Notes under the pieces: model-generated
What the model saw: the letters and a program-made list of their open reading frames with translations, nothing else
What the model was told of the DNA's origin: nothing
Database searches by the model: none
In this document: positions 31,258 to 41,054 of the stretch, piece by piece
Position numbering within the stretch: position 1 is the first letter of the stretch
How the letters are laid out: each line of letters starts with the position of its first letter
Position numbers and translations under genes: made by a program
Source of the DNA: Lachnospiraceae bacterium
GTDB lineage: Bacteria; Bacillota; Clostridia; Lachnospirales; Lachnospiraceae
DNA length: 52,458 bases
Direction: 5' to 3'
Assembly: GCA_029338875.1 (NCBI GenBank)
Contig: JAQYBF010000010.1
Location: forward strand, 1-52,458

Positions 31258-31917
31258 ATGGAAAACGAGAAAATTGTGATGGAAGATGGCGAAGGTTATT
31301 ATGAAGAGAAAAAGTCACGTTTTCTCTCCGAGCTTCATGCCGCTCATTCCGAGGCAGAGGCTCTGGCCATCGTGGAGTCTGTCAGAAAGAAATATTATGA
31401 TGCCAAGCATCACTGCTTTGCCTACCGGATCGGAGAAAAGGGAGACCTGATGCGGGCTGCGGACGACGGAGAGCCACAGGGAACTGCCGGCCGGCCCATT
31501 CTGGATGTCCTGACCGGTCAGGGAATTCATGATGCGGTTTTGGTGGTGACCCGGTATTTCGGAGGAACCCTTCTTGGAACCGGCGGCCTGACAAGGGCCT
31601 ATTCCAAGGCGGCAGGGGATGCCGTGGAGAAGAGTCTGGTTCTGCCCGAGGAGAAGGGCGAGGTCTTCGACCTGGTCTATCCCTATGATATGGCCGGAAA
31701 GGTGGAATATCTCTTCCGCAATTCGGACGGCATCCTTCTCTCCCAGGATTATGGCAGCGCTGTCAGCATCCGGGGCATCCTGCCGGAAGAACGGGCGGCC
31801 CGCTTCTTTGAAGATCTGCGGAATCAGAGCAAGGGCAGCCTGAAGACGGAAAACAGGAAGCCCTGTTCCTTTGTTCGGAAGGATGGAAGAGGAATCCTGT
31901 TGAATTCTGAAAGCTGA
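31258..31917 (+). CDS. YigZ/IMPACT family protein
   Basis: EEKKSRFLSELHAA; HHCFAYRIG; DDGEPQGTAGRPILDVL; VVTRYFGGTLLGTGGLTRAYSKA. Confidence 0.93.
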   Translation: MENEKIVMEDGEGYYEEKKSRFLSELHAAHSEAEALAIVESVRKKYYDAKHHCFAYRIGEKGDLMRAADDGEPQGTAGRPILDVLTGQGIHDAVLVVTRYFGGTLLGTGGLTRAYSKAAGDAVEKSLVLPEEKGEVFDLVYPYDMAGKVEYLFRNSDGILLSQDYGSAVSIRGILPEERAARFFEDLRNQSKGSLKTENRKPCSFVRKDGRGILLNSES

Positions 31918-31955
31918 TGGAAATTTCAGACTTAAAATTTTTTTCACAAAAGTGC

Positions 31956-31984
31956 TTGACATCAAAGGCAGTGTCCTGTATATT
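31956..31984 (+). promoter_or_regulatory. Sigma-A-type promoter for tRNA-Gln
   Basis: TTGACA-17 nt-TATATT. Confidence 0.85.
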
Positions 31985-32018
31985 ATCATTTGTTGACGCG
32001 AGAGCGGCAGAACAATAA

Positions 32019-32091
32019 TGGCCCATAGCCAAGCGGTAAGGCAACGGACTCTGACTCCGTCATTTCGCAGGTTCGAATCCTGCTGGGCCAG
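32019..32091 (+). tRNA. tRNA-Gln (anticodon CTG)
   Basis: TGGCCCA/TGGGCCA acceptor; anticodon arm ACGGA-CTCTGAC-TCCGT; GGTTCGAATCC T-arm. Confidence 0.95.
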
Positions 32092-32097
32092 CTTCAG

Positions 32098-32127
32098 GCA
32101 CTGTGTTTTACACAGTGCTTTTTTTAT
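32098..32127 (+). terminator. Terminator after tRNA-Gln
   Basis: GCACTGTG-TTTTA-CACAGTGC then T7. Confidence 0.9.
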
Positions 32128-32217
32128 TACATATTTCAGACGGAAAGTCCATTGATGAATCTTTTCAGATTTGAGTTATGAAAACTGGGATAAGGTCTGT
32201 AGAAAAGGAGAAAGAAA

Positions 32218-32928
32218 ATGTATGAAATGCATGGCAGGGTGCGCTACAGTGAAGTCGACTCCGAAGGAATCCTCACGGTTCCGTCTCTGATTAATTACTT
32301 TCAGGATTGCTCTACATTTCAGACCGAAGACACCGGCTTCTCCTTAAGCTGGCTCAAGGCCCACGGGCAGGGCTGGTATATCCTTTCCTGGCAGATTGAT
32401 ATCGACAGGCTTCCGAAAATCGGCGAGGAGATCGAGATTACGACCCGGCCAGTCGCCTATAAGGGCCTCTATGCCATTCGTGATTTTACTATGGAGTATC
32501 CGGGACAGGATCCCTTTGTCCGGGCACGGTCCATCTGGGTTCTCATGGACCTTGTTCATATGCGCCCGACCCTTCCCTCCAAGGAAATGAAGGACGCCTA
32601 CGGTCTGGACGAGCCTGCGGAAGGCAAGTGGGGCGGCCGGAAGATTCCGACGCCTCCGGCCGAAGAACTGAAGGAAGCCGGAAGCTTTCTTGTGACCCGG
32701 GTCTACCTGGATTCCAATCATCATATGAATAATGAGAAATATGTGGAAGAAGCCATGGCCGTCCTTCCGGAAGGCAGGAAGATCAGAGGAATCCGGACCG
32801 AATACCGGAGACAGGCAGTCCTCGGGGATACGGTCTATATTTATACAAAGACAGAGGAAGGCAGGATGACAGCTGTCCTGAAGGATGCCAAGGATGTCCT
32901 GGCTGTGGTCTGCCTGCTGACACAGTGA
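32218..32928 (+). CDS. Acyl-ACP thioesterase family protein
   Basis: VRYSEVDSEGILTVPSLINYFQDCSTFQTEDTG hot-dog pattern; WYILSWQIDIDRLPKIGEEIEI; DSNHHMNNEKYVEEA. Confidence 0.85.
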   Translation: MYEMHGRVRYSEVDSEGILTVPSLINYFQDCSTFQTEDTGFSLSWLKAHGQGWYILSWQIDIDRLPKIGEEIEITTRPVAYKGLYAIRDFTMEYPGQDPFVRARSIWVLMDLVHMRPTLPSKEMKDAYGLDEPAEGKWGGRKIPTPPAEELKEAGSFLVTRVYLDSNHHMNNEKYVEEAMAVLPEGRKIRGIRTEYRRQAVLGDTVYIYTKTEEGRMTAVLKDAKDVLAVVCLLTQ

Positions 32929-33084
32929 ATTCATGATTGAATAAGAATCAGGAATTTTTTTGAAATATAGAGCGCATTCGAAAAATGAATCAGGAATAAA
33001 AATTCTGAAAAGAAGAAAATGGAAACAGACGAAAAGAATCTAAAAGAAAAATCTGAAAACGATTGATAATAGAAAGGAAACTGC

Positions 33085-33915
33085 ATGAAATTAGGTGAAA
33101 TACAGAGCCTCCGCATTGTCCGCTTCAAGGACTTCGGTGCCTATCTGGGCGAGGACGGATCCGATGAGACCGTGCTTCTGCCGAAAAAGGAGGTCCCCGA
33201 GACCGCAGGCGTGAACGACGTCCTGAAGGTCTTCCTTTATAAGGATTCGGAGGACCGGCTGATCGCGACGACGCGGGAGCCGAAGATCACGCTTGGGAAA
33301 ATGGCGGCCCTGACGGTCCGCGAGGTCTCTAAGATCGGAGGCTTTCTGGACTGGGGTCTGGAGAAGGACCTCTTCCTTCCCTACCGGGAGATGGTCGGAA
33401 AGGTTGAGGCAGGCGATGAGATCCTGGTCCGCCTTTACATCGATAAGTCCGGCCGGCTGGCTGCTTCGATGAGAGGGCTTTACAAGCTTCTTTCGACGCA
33501 GGCATCCTATCAGAAGGGCGATGAGGTCAGCGGACGGATCTACGAATTCGGTCATGATTTCGGAACCTTTGTCGCCGTGGACGACAAGTATTCGGCCATG
33601 ATCCCGAAGTTTGAGCGGACCAGCCAGTTCCGGATCGGCGATATCCTGGATCTGCATGTGACAGGCGTCAAGGAGGACGGAAAGCTGGACGTTTCTCTCC
33701 GGAAGTCCGCAGTTGAGGAGATTCCAGAGGATGCCCAAAAAATCCTGGACCTTTTGGATTCCTATGCCGGCGTTCTTCCCTTTACCGAGAAGGCTAAGCC
33801 GGAGGTCATCTTCCGGGAAACCGGCCTTTCCAAGAATGCCTTCAAGCGGGCCGTCGGCCACCTTTATAAGGAAAGAAAAATTACATTAGAGGGTGGAAAA
33901 ATTCGGAAAGCGTGA
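33085..33915 (+). CDS. S1-domain RNA-binding protein (CvfB-like)
   Basis: DFGAYLGEDGSDETVLLPKKEVP; GGFLDWGLEKDLFLPYREM; C-terminal winged-helix-like FRETGLSKNAFKRAVGHLYKERKI. Confidence 0.88.
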   Translation: MKLGEIQSLRIVRFKDFGAYLGEDGSDETVLLPKKEVPETAGVNDVLKVFLYKDSEDRLIATTREPKITLGKMAALTVREVSKIGGFLDWGLEKDLFLPYREMVGKVEAGDEILVRLYIDKSGRLAASMRGLYKLLSTQASYQKGDEVSGRIYEFGHDFGTFVAVDDKYSAMIPKFERTSQFRIGDILDLHVTGVKEDGKLDVSLRKSAVEEIPEDAQKILDLLDSYAGVLPFTEKAKPEVIFRETGLSKNAFKRAVGHLYKERKITLEGGKIRKA

Positions 33916-33979
33916 TACAATTATATTGAATCAAATATAAAACACACAATCTGAAGAACAGATTAGAAAGGCGGTTCCT

Positions 33980-34897
33980 ATGGAGACATTCGATACACTG
34001 ATTATTGGCGGCGGTCCTGCCGGTCTTACGGCAGCCATTTATGCAAAGCGGGCCGGACTTTCCATGGTCTGCCTGGATCCGAGCCCCATGGGCGGCGGCC
34101 AGATCGTCAACACCTACGAGGTCGACAATTATCCGGGTCTTCCGGGAATCAGCGGTATGCAGCTGGGCATGGAAATGAAAAAGCATGCCGAGAAGCTGGG
34201 CGCCGATATCCGGGTGGAGACCGTACAGTCGGTGGAAAAGGACGAGGATGTCTGGAAGGTTACTTCTAATAAAGAGACTTATCTGACAAAGACCATCATT
34301 CTCTGCGCCGGCGCCAGCAACCGGAAACTCGGCGTTCCAGGCGAGAAGGATCTGACCGGAGCCGGTGTCTCCTACTGCGCAACCTGTGACGGTGCCTTTT
34401 TCCGGAACAAGGTTACGGCCGTCATCGGCGGCGGTGACGTGGCTCTGGAGGATGCGATCTTCCTTTCCCGTTTTGCCTCCAAGGTTTACTTGATTCACAG
34501 GAGAGATGCCTTCCGCGGAGCCAAGGTTCTTCAGGACGAAGCTCTTTCCATCGATAAGATCCAAGTACTTTATGATACCATCCCGGATGAAATCCAGGGC
34601 GACGGCCAGGTCAATGGCCTGAAGGTTCATAATAAGAAGACCGGTGAGAGTCAGGTGCTTCCTGTGAACGGTGTCTTCATCGCAGTAGGAACCGAACCCA
34701 ATACCCATGACTGGTCCTGGCTTCCTGAAAGAGATGAGAAGGGCTATATCATCGCCGGAGAAGACGGCGTGACTTCCATCCCCGGTATCTTTGCCGCCGG
34801 TGATGTGCGGACCAAGCAGCTCCGCCAGGTTATCACGGCAGCTGCTGACGGTGCAAACGCAGTGACCAGTGTGCAGAGGTACCTGATCGAGCATTGA
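33980..34897 (+). CDS. trxB: Thioredoxin-disulfide reductase
   Basis: IIGGGPAGLTAAIYAKRA; SYCATCDGAFF; GIFAAGDVRTKQLRQVITAAADG. Confidence 0.95.
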   Translation: METFDTLIIGGGPAGLTAAIYAKRAGLSMVCLDPSPMGGGQIVNTYEVDNYPGLPGISGMQLGMEMKKHAEKLGADIRVETVQSVEKDEDVWKVTSNKETYLTKTIILCAGASNRKLGVPGEKDLTGAGVSYCATCDGAFFRNKVTAVIGGGDVALEDAIFLSRFASKVYLIHRRDAFRGAKVLQDEALSIDKIQVLYDTIPDEIQGDGQVNGLKVHNKKTGESQVLPVNGVFIAVGTEPNTHDWSWLPERDEKGYIIAGEDGVTSIPGIFAAGDVRTKQLRQVITAAADGANAVTSVQRYLIEH

Positions 34898-35100
34898 CAA
34901 GAGACCCTGTCCATGTTATTATACTTAGGATTTTTAACATATCTGTAACAAATCTAGATAAGCTGTTACAAATAAATCTGAAATTTAGCATTTTTTGCGG
35001 ATTTATAAAACAAATAAGGCTATTTGTTAGATTATTTGTAAATTGGCAAAGATAAGTTTGTAAAGCTAAGTAAAAACTACAGTATACAAGGGACGGGATT

Positions 35101-36417
35101 ATGAATCAGAATAAGAAACTGAGAGGTCTGGCAACACTTACAATTGCAGCAGGAGCAATGATTGCAGGAAGTTCACTGACAGCAAATGCAGCTCCTCTTG
35201 CCGGTGCATCCAGCATGGCAGCATCTACCATTGCCAGCACAAGCACTTCCGAAAAGAGCCAGGCAAAGGAAACAGCTAAGACAGCTTCCGTATCCACCAG
35301 AGCCGGTGTTTCGGCAATGCTTTCCAAGATTACAACTGCTTCCCAGACAAAGGCAGATCTGCAGATCACTGCAGAGAAGGAAGCCCAGGAAGCCGCAGCC
35401 GTAGCTGCAGCCAATGCGGCAGCTGAAGAGCAGGCCCGCTACGCAAAGCTTGCCGTTGCCAATGTTACAGATTACGCATATATCCGGACTGCTCCGGATG
35501 CCAACAGCGATTACGCAGGAAAGATTTATGCCAACAATGTTGCAACTGTAAACAGCCAGGAGGGCGACTGGTACAATGTCACTTCCGGTGATGTTACAGG
35601 ATATATTCATAAGGATTATCTGATCGTTGGCGACAAGGCAAGAATCGATGCCGCAGCCAAGAATACTGTAACCGTAAATACTCCGACTCTTCGTGTCCGG
35701 ACAGCAGCAGATTCCAATGCTTCCGTACTGACCATGGTGGCCGGAACCACCGAGTATACAGTTGTCGATAATTCCAATCCCGACTGGGCCGGAATCGCAA
35801 CCCCTGCAGGCAATGGATATGTAAGCCGCCAGTTTGTTTCTGCTGTCGCAACCAGCTACAGCTATGCAGAATCCAAGGCTGCAGAGCAGGCACGTCTGGC
35901 AGCCGAAGAGGCACAGAGACAGGCAGAGGCAGCAGCCGCAGCTGCAGCAGCCCAGAAGAAGGCAGCTGAGCAGGCCGCCAAGGCAGCACAGGCAGCGAAG
36001 TCTGCAAGGGCTGCAGCAAAGGCCGGTAAGAGCACCACTTCCTCCGGAAAATCCTATTCCGCTCCGAGCGGTGGATCCGGAAGCGCTGTTGTAAGCTATG
36101 CAAGCCAGTTCCTCGGCAATCCTTATGTCTATGGCGGAAGCAGCCTGACCAATGGTACTGACTGCTCCGGATTTGTCATGAGCGTCTATTCGAAGTTCGG
36201 TGTCAGCCTTCCTCATTCTTCTTCCGCAATGCGTTCTGCAGGAAGAGGCGTTAGTGTATCTGACATCCAGCCGGGCGATATCGTATGCTACAGCGGCCAT
36301 GTAGGCATCTATGCCGGCGGCGGTCAGATGATCAATGCATCCAATCCGAGAACCGGTATCAAGTACTCCAACATCAACTACAAGCCGATCGTATCTGTCC
36401 GCAGAGTGCTGAACTAA
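35101..36417 (+). CDS. Secreted SH3b-NlpC/P60 cell-wall hydrolase
   Basis: Signal peptide; two SH3b-like repeats; Ala/Lys-rich coiled linker; NPYVYGGSSLTNGTDCSGFVMSVYSKFGVSLPHSS and GHVGIYAGGGQMINA. Confidence 0.93.
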   Translation: MNQNKKLRGLATLTIAAGAMIAGSSLTANAAPLAGASSMAASTIASTSTSEKSQAKETAKTASVSTRAGVSAMLSKITTASQTKADLQITAEKEAQEAAAVAAANAAAEEQARYAKLAVANVTDYAYIRTAPDANSDYAGKIYANNVATVNSQEGDWYNVTSGDVTGYIHKDYLIVGDKARIDAAAKNTVTVNTPTLRVRTAADSNASVLTMVAGTTEYTVVDNSNPDWAGIATPAGNGYVSRQFVSAVATSYSYAESKAAEQARLAAEEAQRQAEAAAAAAAAQKKAAEQAAKAAQAAKSARAAAKAGKSTTSSGKSYSAPSGGSGSAVVSYASQFLGNPYVYGGSSLTNGTDCSGFVMSVYSKFGVSLPHSSSAMRSAGRGVSVSDIQPGDIVCYSGHVGIYAGGGQMINASNPRTGIKYSNINYKPIVSVRRVLN

Positions 36418-36443
36418 GCTTTATTTAACATCTGAAACAATGG

Positions 36444-36468
36444 GGGACCTCGTATGAGGTCCCTTTTT
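36444..36468 (+). terminator. Terminator after NlpC/P60 gene
   Basis: GGGACCTC-GTAT-GAGGTCCC then T5. Confidence 0.85.
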
Positions 36469-36574
36469 GCTTTCCTGGAATTGGCTTCTGCCACCTGTAC
36501 ATCTTCCCGAAGCCCGGCAAAGCTGTCTGTACAGACTGCACAAAGTTTATACATTTTTTAGAATTTGACAGGTT

Positions 36575-36667
36575 TTATCCACAGTTATCCACGGAAACCA
36601 CAAACTTTTTCCACTTCAGAAAGGCCGAAAAACCGACTTATACACAGAATTATCCACATTATCCACA
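36575..36667 (+). promoter_or_regulatory. DnaA-box cluster (five same-strand boxes)
   Basis: TTATCCACA 36575, TTATCCACG 36585, TTATACACA 36638, TTATCCACA 36650, TTATCCACA 36659. Confidence 0.8.
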
Positions 36668-36914
36668 AAAGCCGGAGAGCGTTAAAAAAATGACGAAGGC
36701 CCGAAAAAGAACGGCTGTTTTGTTAAATGATGACAAAATTCGCCGAATCCGGAGAAACCTACTTGACAGGAGATAGAGCTGTTTGCTGGACAGAAGTGTA
36801 ACTGTAAAAAATGCATAAATACATTCAAAGAGGTATTCCATTTTTCGTGCATTTATATTAAACTGAAAAAAGATATGGTAAAACTACCATAAAACATTCC
36901 AACGGAATTGTTGA

Positions 36915-38042
36915 ATGTGTATAGTTACGAGTATGGAATTGGGGGATGCGATCGTGGTATCTAATCAGGTTCTGCAGAAAACTCTTGACGGGTTGACACA
37001 AATTACAAAGAAAAACTTTGCTGTGACAGATTCAGAAGGTGGGATTCTTGCTACAACTATGGAGGATACCAGGCGGTATGTGGACTCGGCGCGAAGCTTT
37101 GCCGGTTCCGACGCCGACAGCCAGACCATCTTCGGATGTCATTACATGAAGGTCTTTGATGAGCAGAGACTGGAGTTCATCGTCATCGCCCAGGGGGATT
37201 CCGAGGAAGCCTATACGGCGGCCCGGATCCTGGCCTTCCAGATCCAGGAACTCATGGTGGCCTACCGGGAGCGCTTTGACCGCGATAACTTCATCAAGAA
37301 TCTGCTCCTGGACAACCTCCTTATGGTCGACATTTATAACCGTGCGACCCGCCTCCATGTGGACATTGAGGCCCGCCGGATCGTCATGGTCGTTGAAGTC
37401 GGCGATGACAAGGACGGAGATGACATGGAGCGTGTCAGAACTCTGTTCAGCGGACGTTCCAAGGATTTTGTCACCGCTGTCGATGAGCAGAACATCATTA
37501 TCGTAAAGGAGCTCCAGCCCGGAGACACCTACGATGATGTCCAGAAGATTGCCAATACGATCGTTGATCTCTTCCACGGCGTACCGGACCGAAATGTCCG
37601 TGTGGCCTACGGCACCATTGTCAATGAAATCAAGGATGTCTCCCAGTCCTACAAGGAAGCTTCCCTGGCCCTGGATGTCGGAAGAATCTTCTTCAAGGAT
37701 CGGAATGTCATTGCCTATTCGGTACTTGGCATCGGACGGCTGATCTATCAGCTGCCCATTCCCCTCTGCAAGATGTTCATCAAGGAAATCTTCAAGGACA
37801 AGACGCCCAACGATTTCGACGAGGAGACCATCACAACCATCAATAAGTTCTTCGAAAATAATCTGAATGTATCCGAGACCTCGCGTCAGCTTTACATTCA
37901 TAGAAATACTCTTGTCTATCGGCTGGATAAGCTGCAGAAGGCGACGGGACTGGATCTCCGTGTCTTCGAGGACGCCATCACTTTCAAAATTGCTCTGATG
38001 GTGGTAGAGTATATGAATTATATGGAGGACCATAATTTCTGA
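36915..38042 (+). CDS. CdaR/PucR-type transcriptional regulator
   Basis: N-terminal sugar-diacid-recognition-like domain; C-terminal FFENNLNVSETSRQLYIHRNTLVYRLDKLQKATGLDLR. Confidence 0.85.
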   Translation: MCIVTSMELGDAIVVSNQVLQKTLDGLTQITKKNFAVTDSEGGILATTMEDTRRYVDSARSFAGSDADSQTIFGCHYMKVFDEQRLEFIVIAQGDSEEAYTAARILAFQIQELMVAYRERFDRDNFIKNLLLDNLLMVDIYNRATRLHVDIEARRIVMVVEVGDDKDGDDMERVRTLFSGRSKDFVTAVDEQNIIIVKELQPGDTYDDVQKIANTIVDLFHGVPDRNVRVAYGTIVNEIKDVSQSYKEASLALDVGRIFFKDRNVIAYSVLGIGRLIYQLPIPLCKMFIKEIFKDKTPNDFDEETITTINKFFENNLNVSETSRQLYIHRNTLVYRLDKLQKATGLDLRVFEDAITFKIALMVVEYMNYMEDHNF

Positions 38043-38059
38043 CAGGAGATCTGATTTAA

Positions 38060-38740
38060 ATGATCAAACTTGAACATGTTAGTAAGTCGTATCAGGCGGG
38101 GGTCCCTGCCCTGAACGATATCAGTCTGCACATCCATCCGGGTGAGTTTGTTTTTGTAACCGGTGCGAGCGGCTCCGGTAAATCTACACTGATCAAGCTT
38201 CTTTTGGATGAATTTCCTCCGACCGAGGGCAGGATTGTCGTCAACGGCAAGGACCTGGCCGGAATCAAACATCGTTCCATTCCCAAATATCGAAGAAATA
38301 TCGGCTGCGTTTTCCAGGACTTCCGTCTCCTTCCGGACCGGAATGTCTATGAGAATGTCGCCTTTGCCATGAAGGTCGTCGAGGCTTCCAATCGTGAGAT
38401 TAAGAAGAAGGTGCCTCAGGTCCTGTCCATGGTCGGACTGGCTGCCAAGTACCGGTCTCTGCCCCGCCAGCTTTCCGGAGGTGAGCAGCAGCGTGTGGCC
38501 ATTGCCCGAGCCCTGGTCAACCGGCCCCGTGTCATCCTGGCCGACGAGCCGACCGGAAATCTCGATAATCATACCGCCTGGGAGATCATGGGTCTTCTGG
38601 ACGAGATCAACAAGAGAGGAACCACCGTCCTTGTCGTCACCCACAATCTGGAGATCGTTGAGCGCATGAAGAAGCGTGTGATTACGATCAAGAGAGGTTC
38701 CCTGATCAGTGATGTAGAACCGGAGGACGAGGACTTATAA
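38060..38740 (+). CDS. ftsE: Cell division ATP-binding protein FtsE
   Basis: [55 protein letters not shown]; followed by ftsX. Confidence 0.95.
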   Translation: MIKLEHVSKSYQAGVPALNDISLHIHPGEFVFVTGASGSGKSTLIKLLLDEFPPTEGRIVVNGKDLAGIKHRSIPKYRRNIGCVFQDFRLLPDRNVYENVAFAMKVVEASNREIKKKVPQVLSMVGLAAKYRSLPRQLSGGEQQRVAIARALVNRPRVILADEPTGNLDNHTAWEIMGLLDEINKRGTTVLVVTHNLEIVERMKKRVITIKRGSLISDVEPEDEDL

Positions 38741-39648
38741 TGAAAATCAGCAGTATCTTTTACAATATCAAACAGGGCTTCAAGAACATCTGGCGGAACA
38801 AGATGTTCTCCATGGCTTCCATCGCAACCATGGCGGCCTGCATCTTCCTTCTCGGTCTCTTCTATTCGATCGGCGCCAACTTCCGCGGCATGGTCAAGGA
38901 CGCCGAATCCAGCGTCTCGGTCACCGTCTTCTTTAACGAGGGCCTGACCCAGGACCAGATTGATGCGATCGGAGCCAAAATAAAGGCCAGACCGGAAGTC
39001 GACAAGACGGTCTACGTTTCCGCTGATGAGGCCTGGGCCGAGTACCAGAAGGAATACTTCAAGGGTAATTCCGAGGCGGCCGAGACCTTCAAGGACGACA
39101 ACCCCATGGCAAATTCCGCCAACTATCAGGTCTATCTCAAGGATGTCTCCCAGCAGGAGAAGTTCGTCAATTATGTGCAGAAGCTGGACGGCGTCCGAAA
39201 AGTCAACCAGTCCAAGGCCGCAGCACGGACTCTGACCGATTTCAACAGGCTCCTGACCCTGATCTCGGTGGCTGTCATTGCCATTCTGATCGCAGTCGCA
39301 GCCTTCCTGATCTCCAACACCATCACGGTCGGCGTCTCCGTCCGCAAGGATGAGATCGCCATCATGAAGCTGATCGGCGCCAAGGACAGCTTCGTCCGCG
39401 CGCCTTTCGTTGTCGAGGGCGTGGTCATCGGCCTGATCGGCTCCCTGATCCCCCTGGCCATCCTCTGGTTCCTCTATCAGAAGATTCTGGCCTATATTTC
39501 GACCCGTTTTACCTTCCTGAGCAATCTGGTGGACTTCGTGCCGGAAAAGGAGATCTTCCATTTCCTGCTCCCGGTTGCCCTCCTTCTCGGCGTCGGCATC
39601 GGCTATATCGGAAGCCGGGTGACTCTGAAGAAGCATCTCAAAGTCTGA
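38740..39648 (+). CDS. ftsX: Cell division permease FtsX
   Basis: GFKNIWRNKMFSMASIATMAACIFLLGLFYSI; overlaps ftsE stop. Confidence 0.95.
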   Translation: MKISSIFYNIKQGFKNIWRNKMFSMASIATMAACIFLLGLFYSIGANFRGMVKDAESSVSVTVFFNEGLTQDQIDAIGAKIKARPEVDKTVYVSADEAWAEYQKEYFKGNSEAAETFKDDNPMANSANYQVYLKDVSQQEKFVNYVQKLDGVRKVNQSKAAARTLTDFNRLLTLISVAVIAILIAVAAFLISNTITVGVSVRKDEIAIMKLIGAKDSFVRAPFVVEGVVIGLIGSLIPLAILWFLYQKILAYISTRFTFLSNLVDFVPEKEIFHFLLPVALLLGVGIGYIGSRVTLKKHLKV

Positions 39649-39735
39649 CAGAGGCTTCTGACGGACGAGGTTTGAGAGACAGAGATCTGACTGACATAAG
39701 TCGGCAGAAATATAGACCTGAGGGAAATTTGCTTT

Positions 39736-40995
39736 ATGAATGATGAACAAAATCAGGAAAACGAAAGCGGACAGACAGAAGAACAGGAAGCCAGAGCCAA
39801 GTTAAAGGCCGAGAAGAAAAAGAAGCGTCACACCTTCCTGGCAGGCTTTGTCAGCGCCCTGGTTCTTGTGACCATTATCGGCATCGGCTTAAGCCTGGTC
39901 TTCCACATCAGCCCCAGCGGCTTCCTAAGTGCGAAGACACAGACCAAGCTCAACATGCTTTCTTCCATTATCGATGATTATTACTATAAGGACGTGAGCG
40001 ATTCCGCCAAGGCGACCGGTCTCTACAAGGGACTGATGGAAAGCATGGACGATCCCTATACCGAATATTACACGCCCAAGGAATACCGGGAGCTCATGGT
40101 CAGCCTGTCCGGCGACTATGCCGGCATCGGCGCAGTCCTGACCCAGGACAAGGATACCAAGGCGGTCTCCATCGTCCAGGTCTACGATGACTCTCCTGCC
40201 AAGAAGGCAGGCCTTCAGGCCGGCGATACCATTGTCTCGGTCGACGGAAACGAAGCCGACCAGGAAAGCCTGGATGACTTCGTTCAGAGGGTCCGCGGCA
40301 AGAAGGGGACAAAGCTCACCATGGTCTATATTCGGGACGGTGAGCAGAAGACCGTCGAGATCACCAGGGAACAGGTCATCGTGCCTTCTGTTTCCCATCA
40401 GATGCTGACCGACAAGATCGGCTACATCCGGATCTCCCAGTTCTCTGACGGAACCCAGAAGGAATTCGAGGAGGCCCTGGAGGATCTGAAGAATCAGGGC
40501 ATGACATCGATCGTCTTTGACTTAAGAGACAACGGCGGCGGCATGGTCGATTCCGTGGTCGCCATCCTTGACGACATCCTGCCTAAGGGAACCGTGGTCT
40601 ATACCAAGAACAAGGAAGGCAAGCGGACCAACTACACTTCGGATGACGCAAAGCAGCTGGATATGCCGATGACCGTCTTAGTCAATGAAAATACAGCCAG
40701 CGCGGCCGAGATCTTCACCGGAGCCGTTATGGATTTCAAGAAGGGTACTGTGATCGGAACAAAGACCTTCGGCAAGGGCATCGTGCAGACGACTCTGCCC
40801 CTGTCCGACGGCAGCGCGGTAAAGCTTACAACTGCCCGCTACTATACGCCGAGCGGCGTCTGCATCCAGGGCAAGGGCATTGAACCGGATATCAAGCTGG
40901 AGCTGGATTATAGCGGTGACAGCAGTGCGGCCTATGACTGGACCAAGGACAATCAGGTGCAGAAGGCCATTGAAGTTCTGAAGGGCGAGCAGTAG
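39736..40995 (+). CDS. S41 family carboxyl-terminal processing protease
   Basis: PDZ domain; FDLRDNGGGMVDSVV; VNENTASAAEIFTGAV; GTKTFGKGIVQ. Confidence 0.93.
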   Translation: MNDEQNQENESGQTEEQEARAKLKAEKKKKRHTFLAGFVSALVLVTIIGIGLSLVFHISPSGFLSAKTQTKLNMLSSIIDDYYYKDVSDSAKATGLYKGLMESMDDPYTEYYTPKEYRELMVSLSGDYAGIGAVLTQDKDTKAVSIVQVYDDSPAKKAGLQAGDTIVSVDGNEADQESLDDFVQRVRGKKGTKLTMVYIRDGEQKTVEITREQVIVPSVSHQMLTDKIGYIRISQFSDGTQKEFEEALEDLKNQGMTSIVFDLRDNGGGMVDSVVAILDDILPKGTVVYTKNKEGKRTNYTSDDAKQLDMPMTVLVNENTASAAEIFTGAVMDFKKGTVIGTKTFGKGIVQTTLPLSDGSAVKLTTARYYTPSGVCIQGKGIEPDIKLELDYSGDSSAAYDWTKDNQVQKAIEVLKGEQ

Positions 40996-41054
40996 CGGAC
41001 TGACAGAAAACAGATAAGAACGGATAAACAGGTAAGAAGAGAAAGGAAAAAACC

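Noticed and set aside
34985-35060. WalR box upstream of the NlpC/P60 hydrolase (TGTTAG...TGTAAA)
   Set aside because: Half-sites are spaced by 6 nt instead of 5 and the first ends in G, so it misses the consensus.
36545-36667. Chromosomal replication origin
   Set aside because: DnaA boxes are present but dnaA, dnaN and the typical gene neighbourhood are absent; kept only as an extra-origin cluster.
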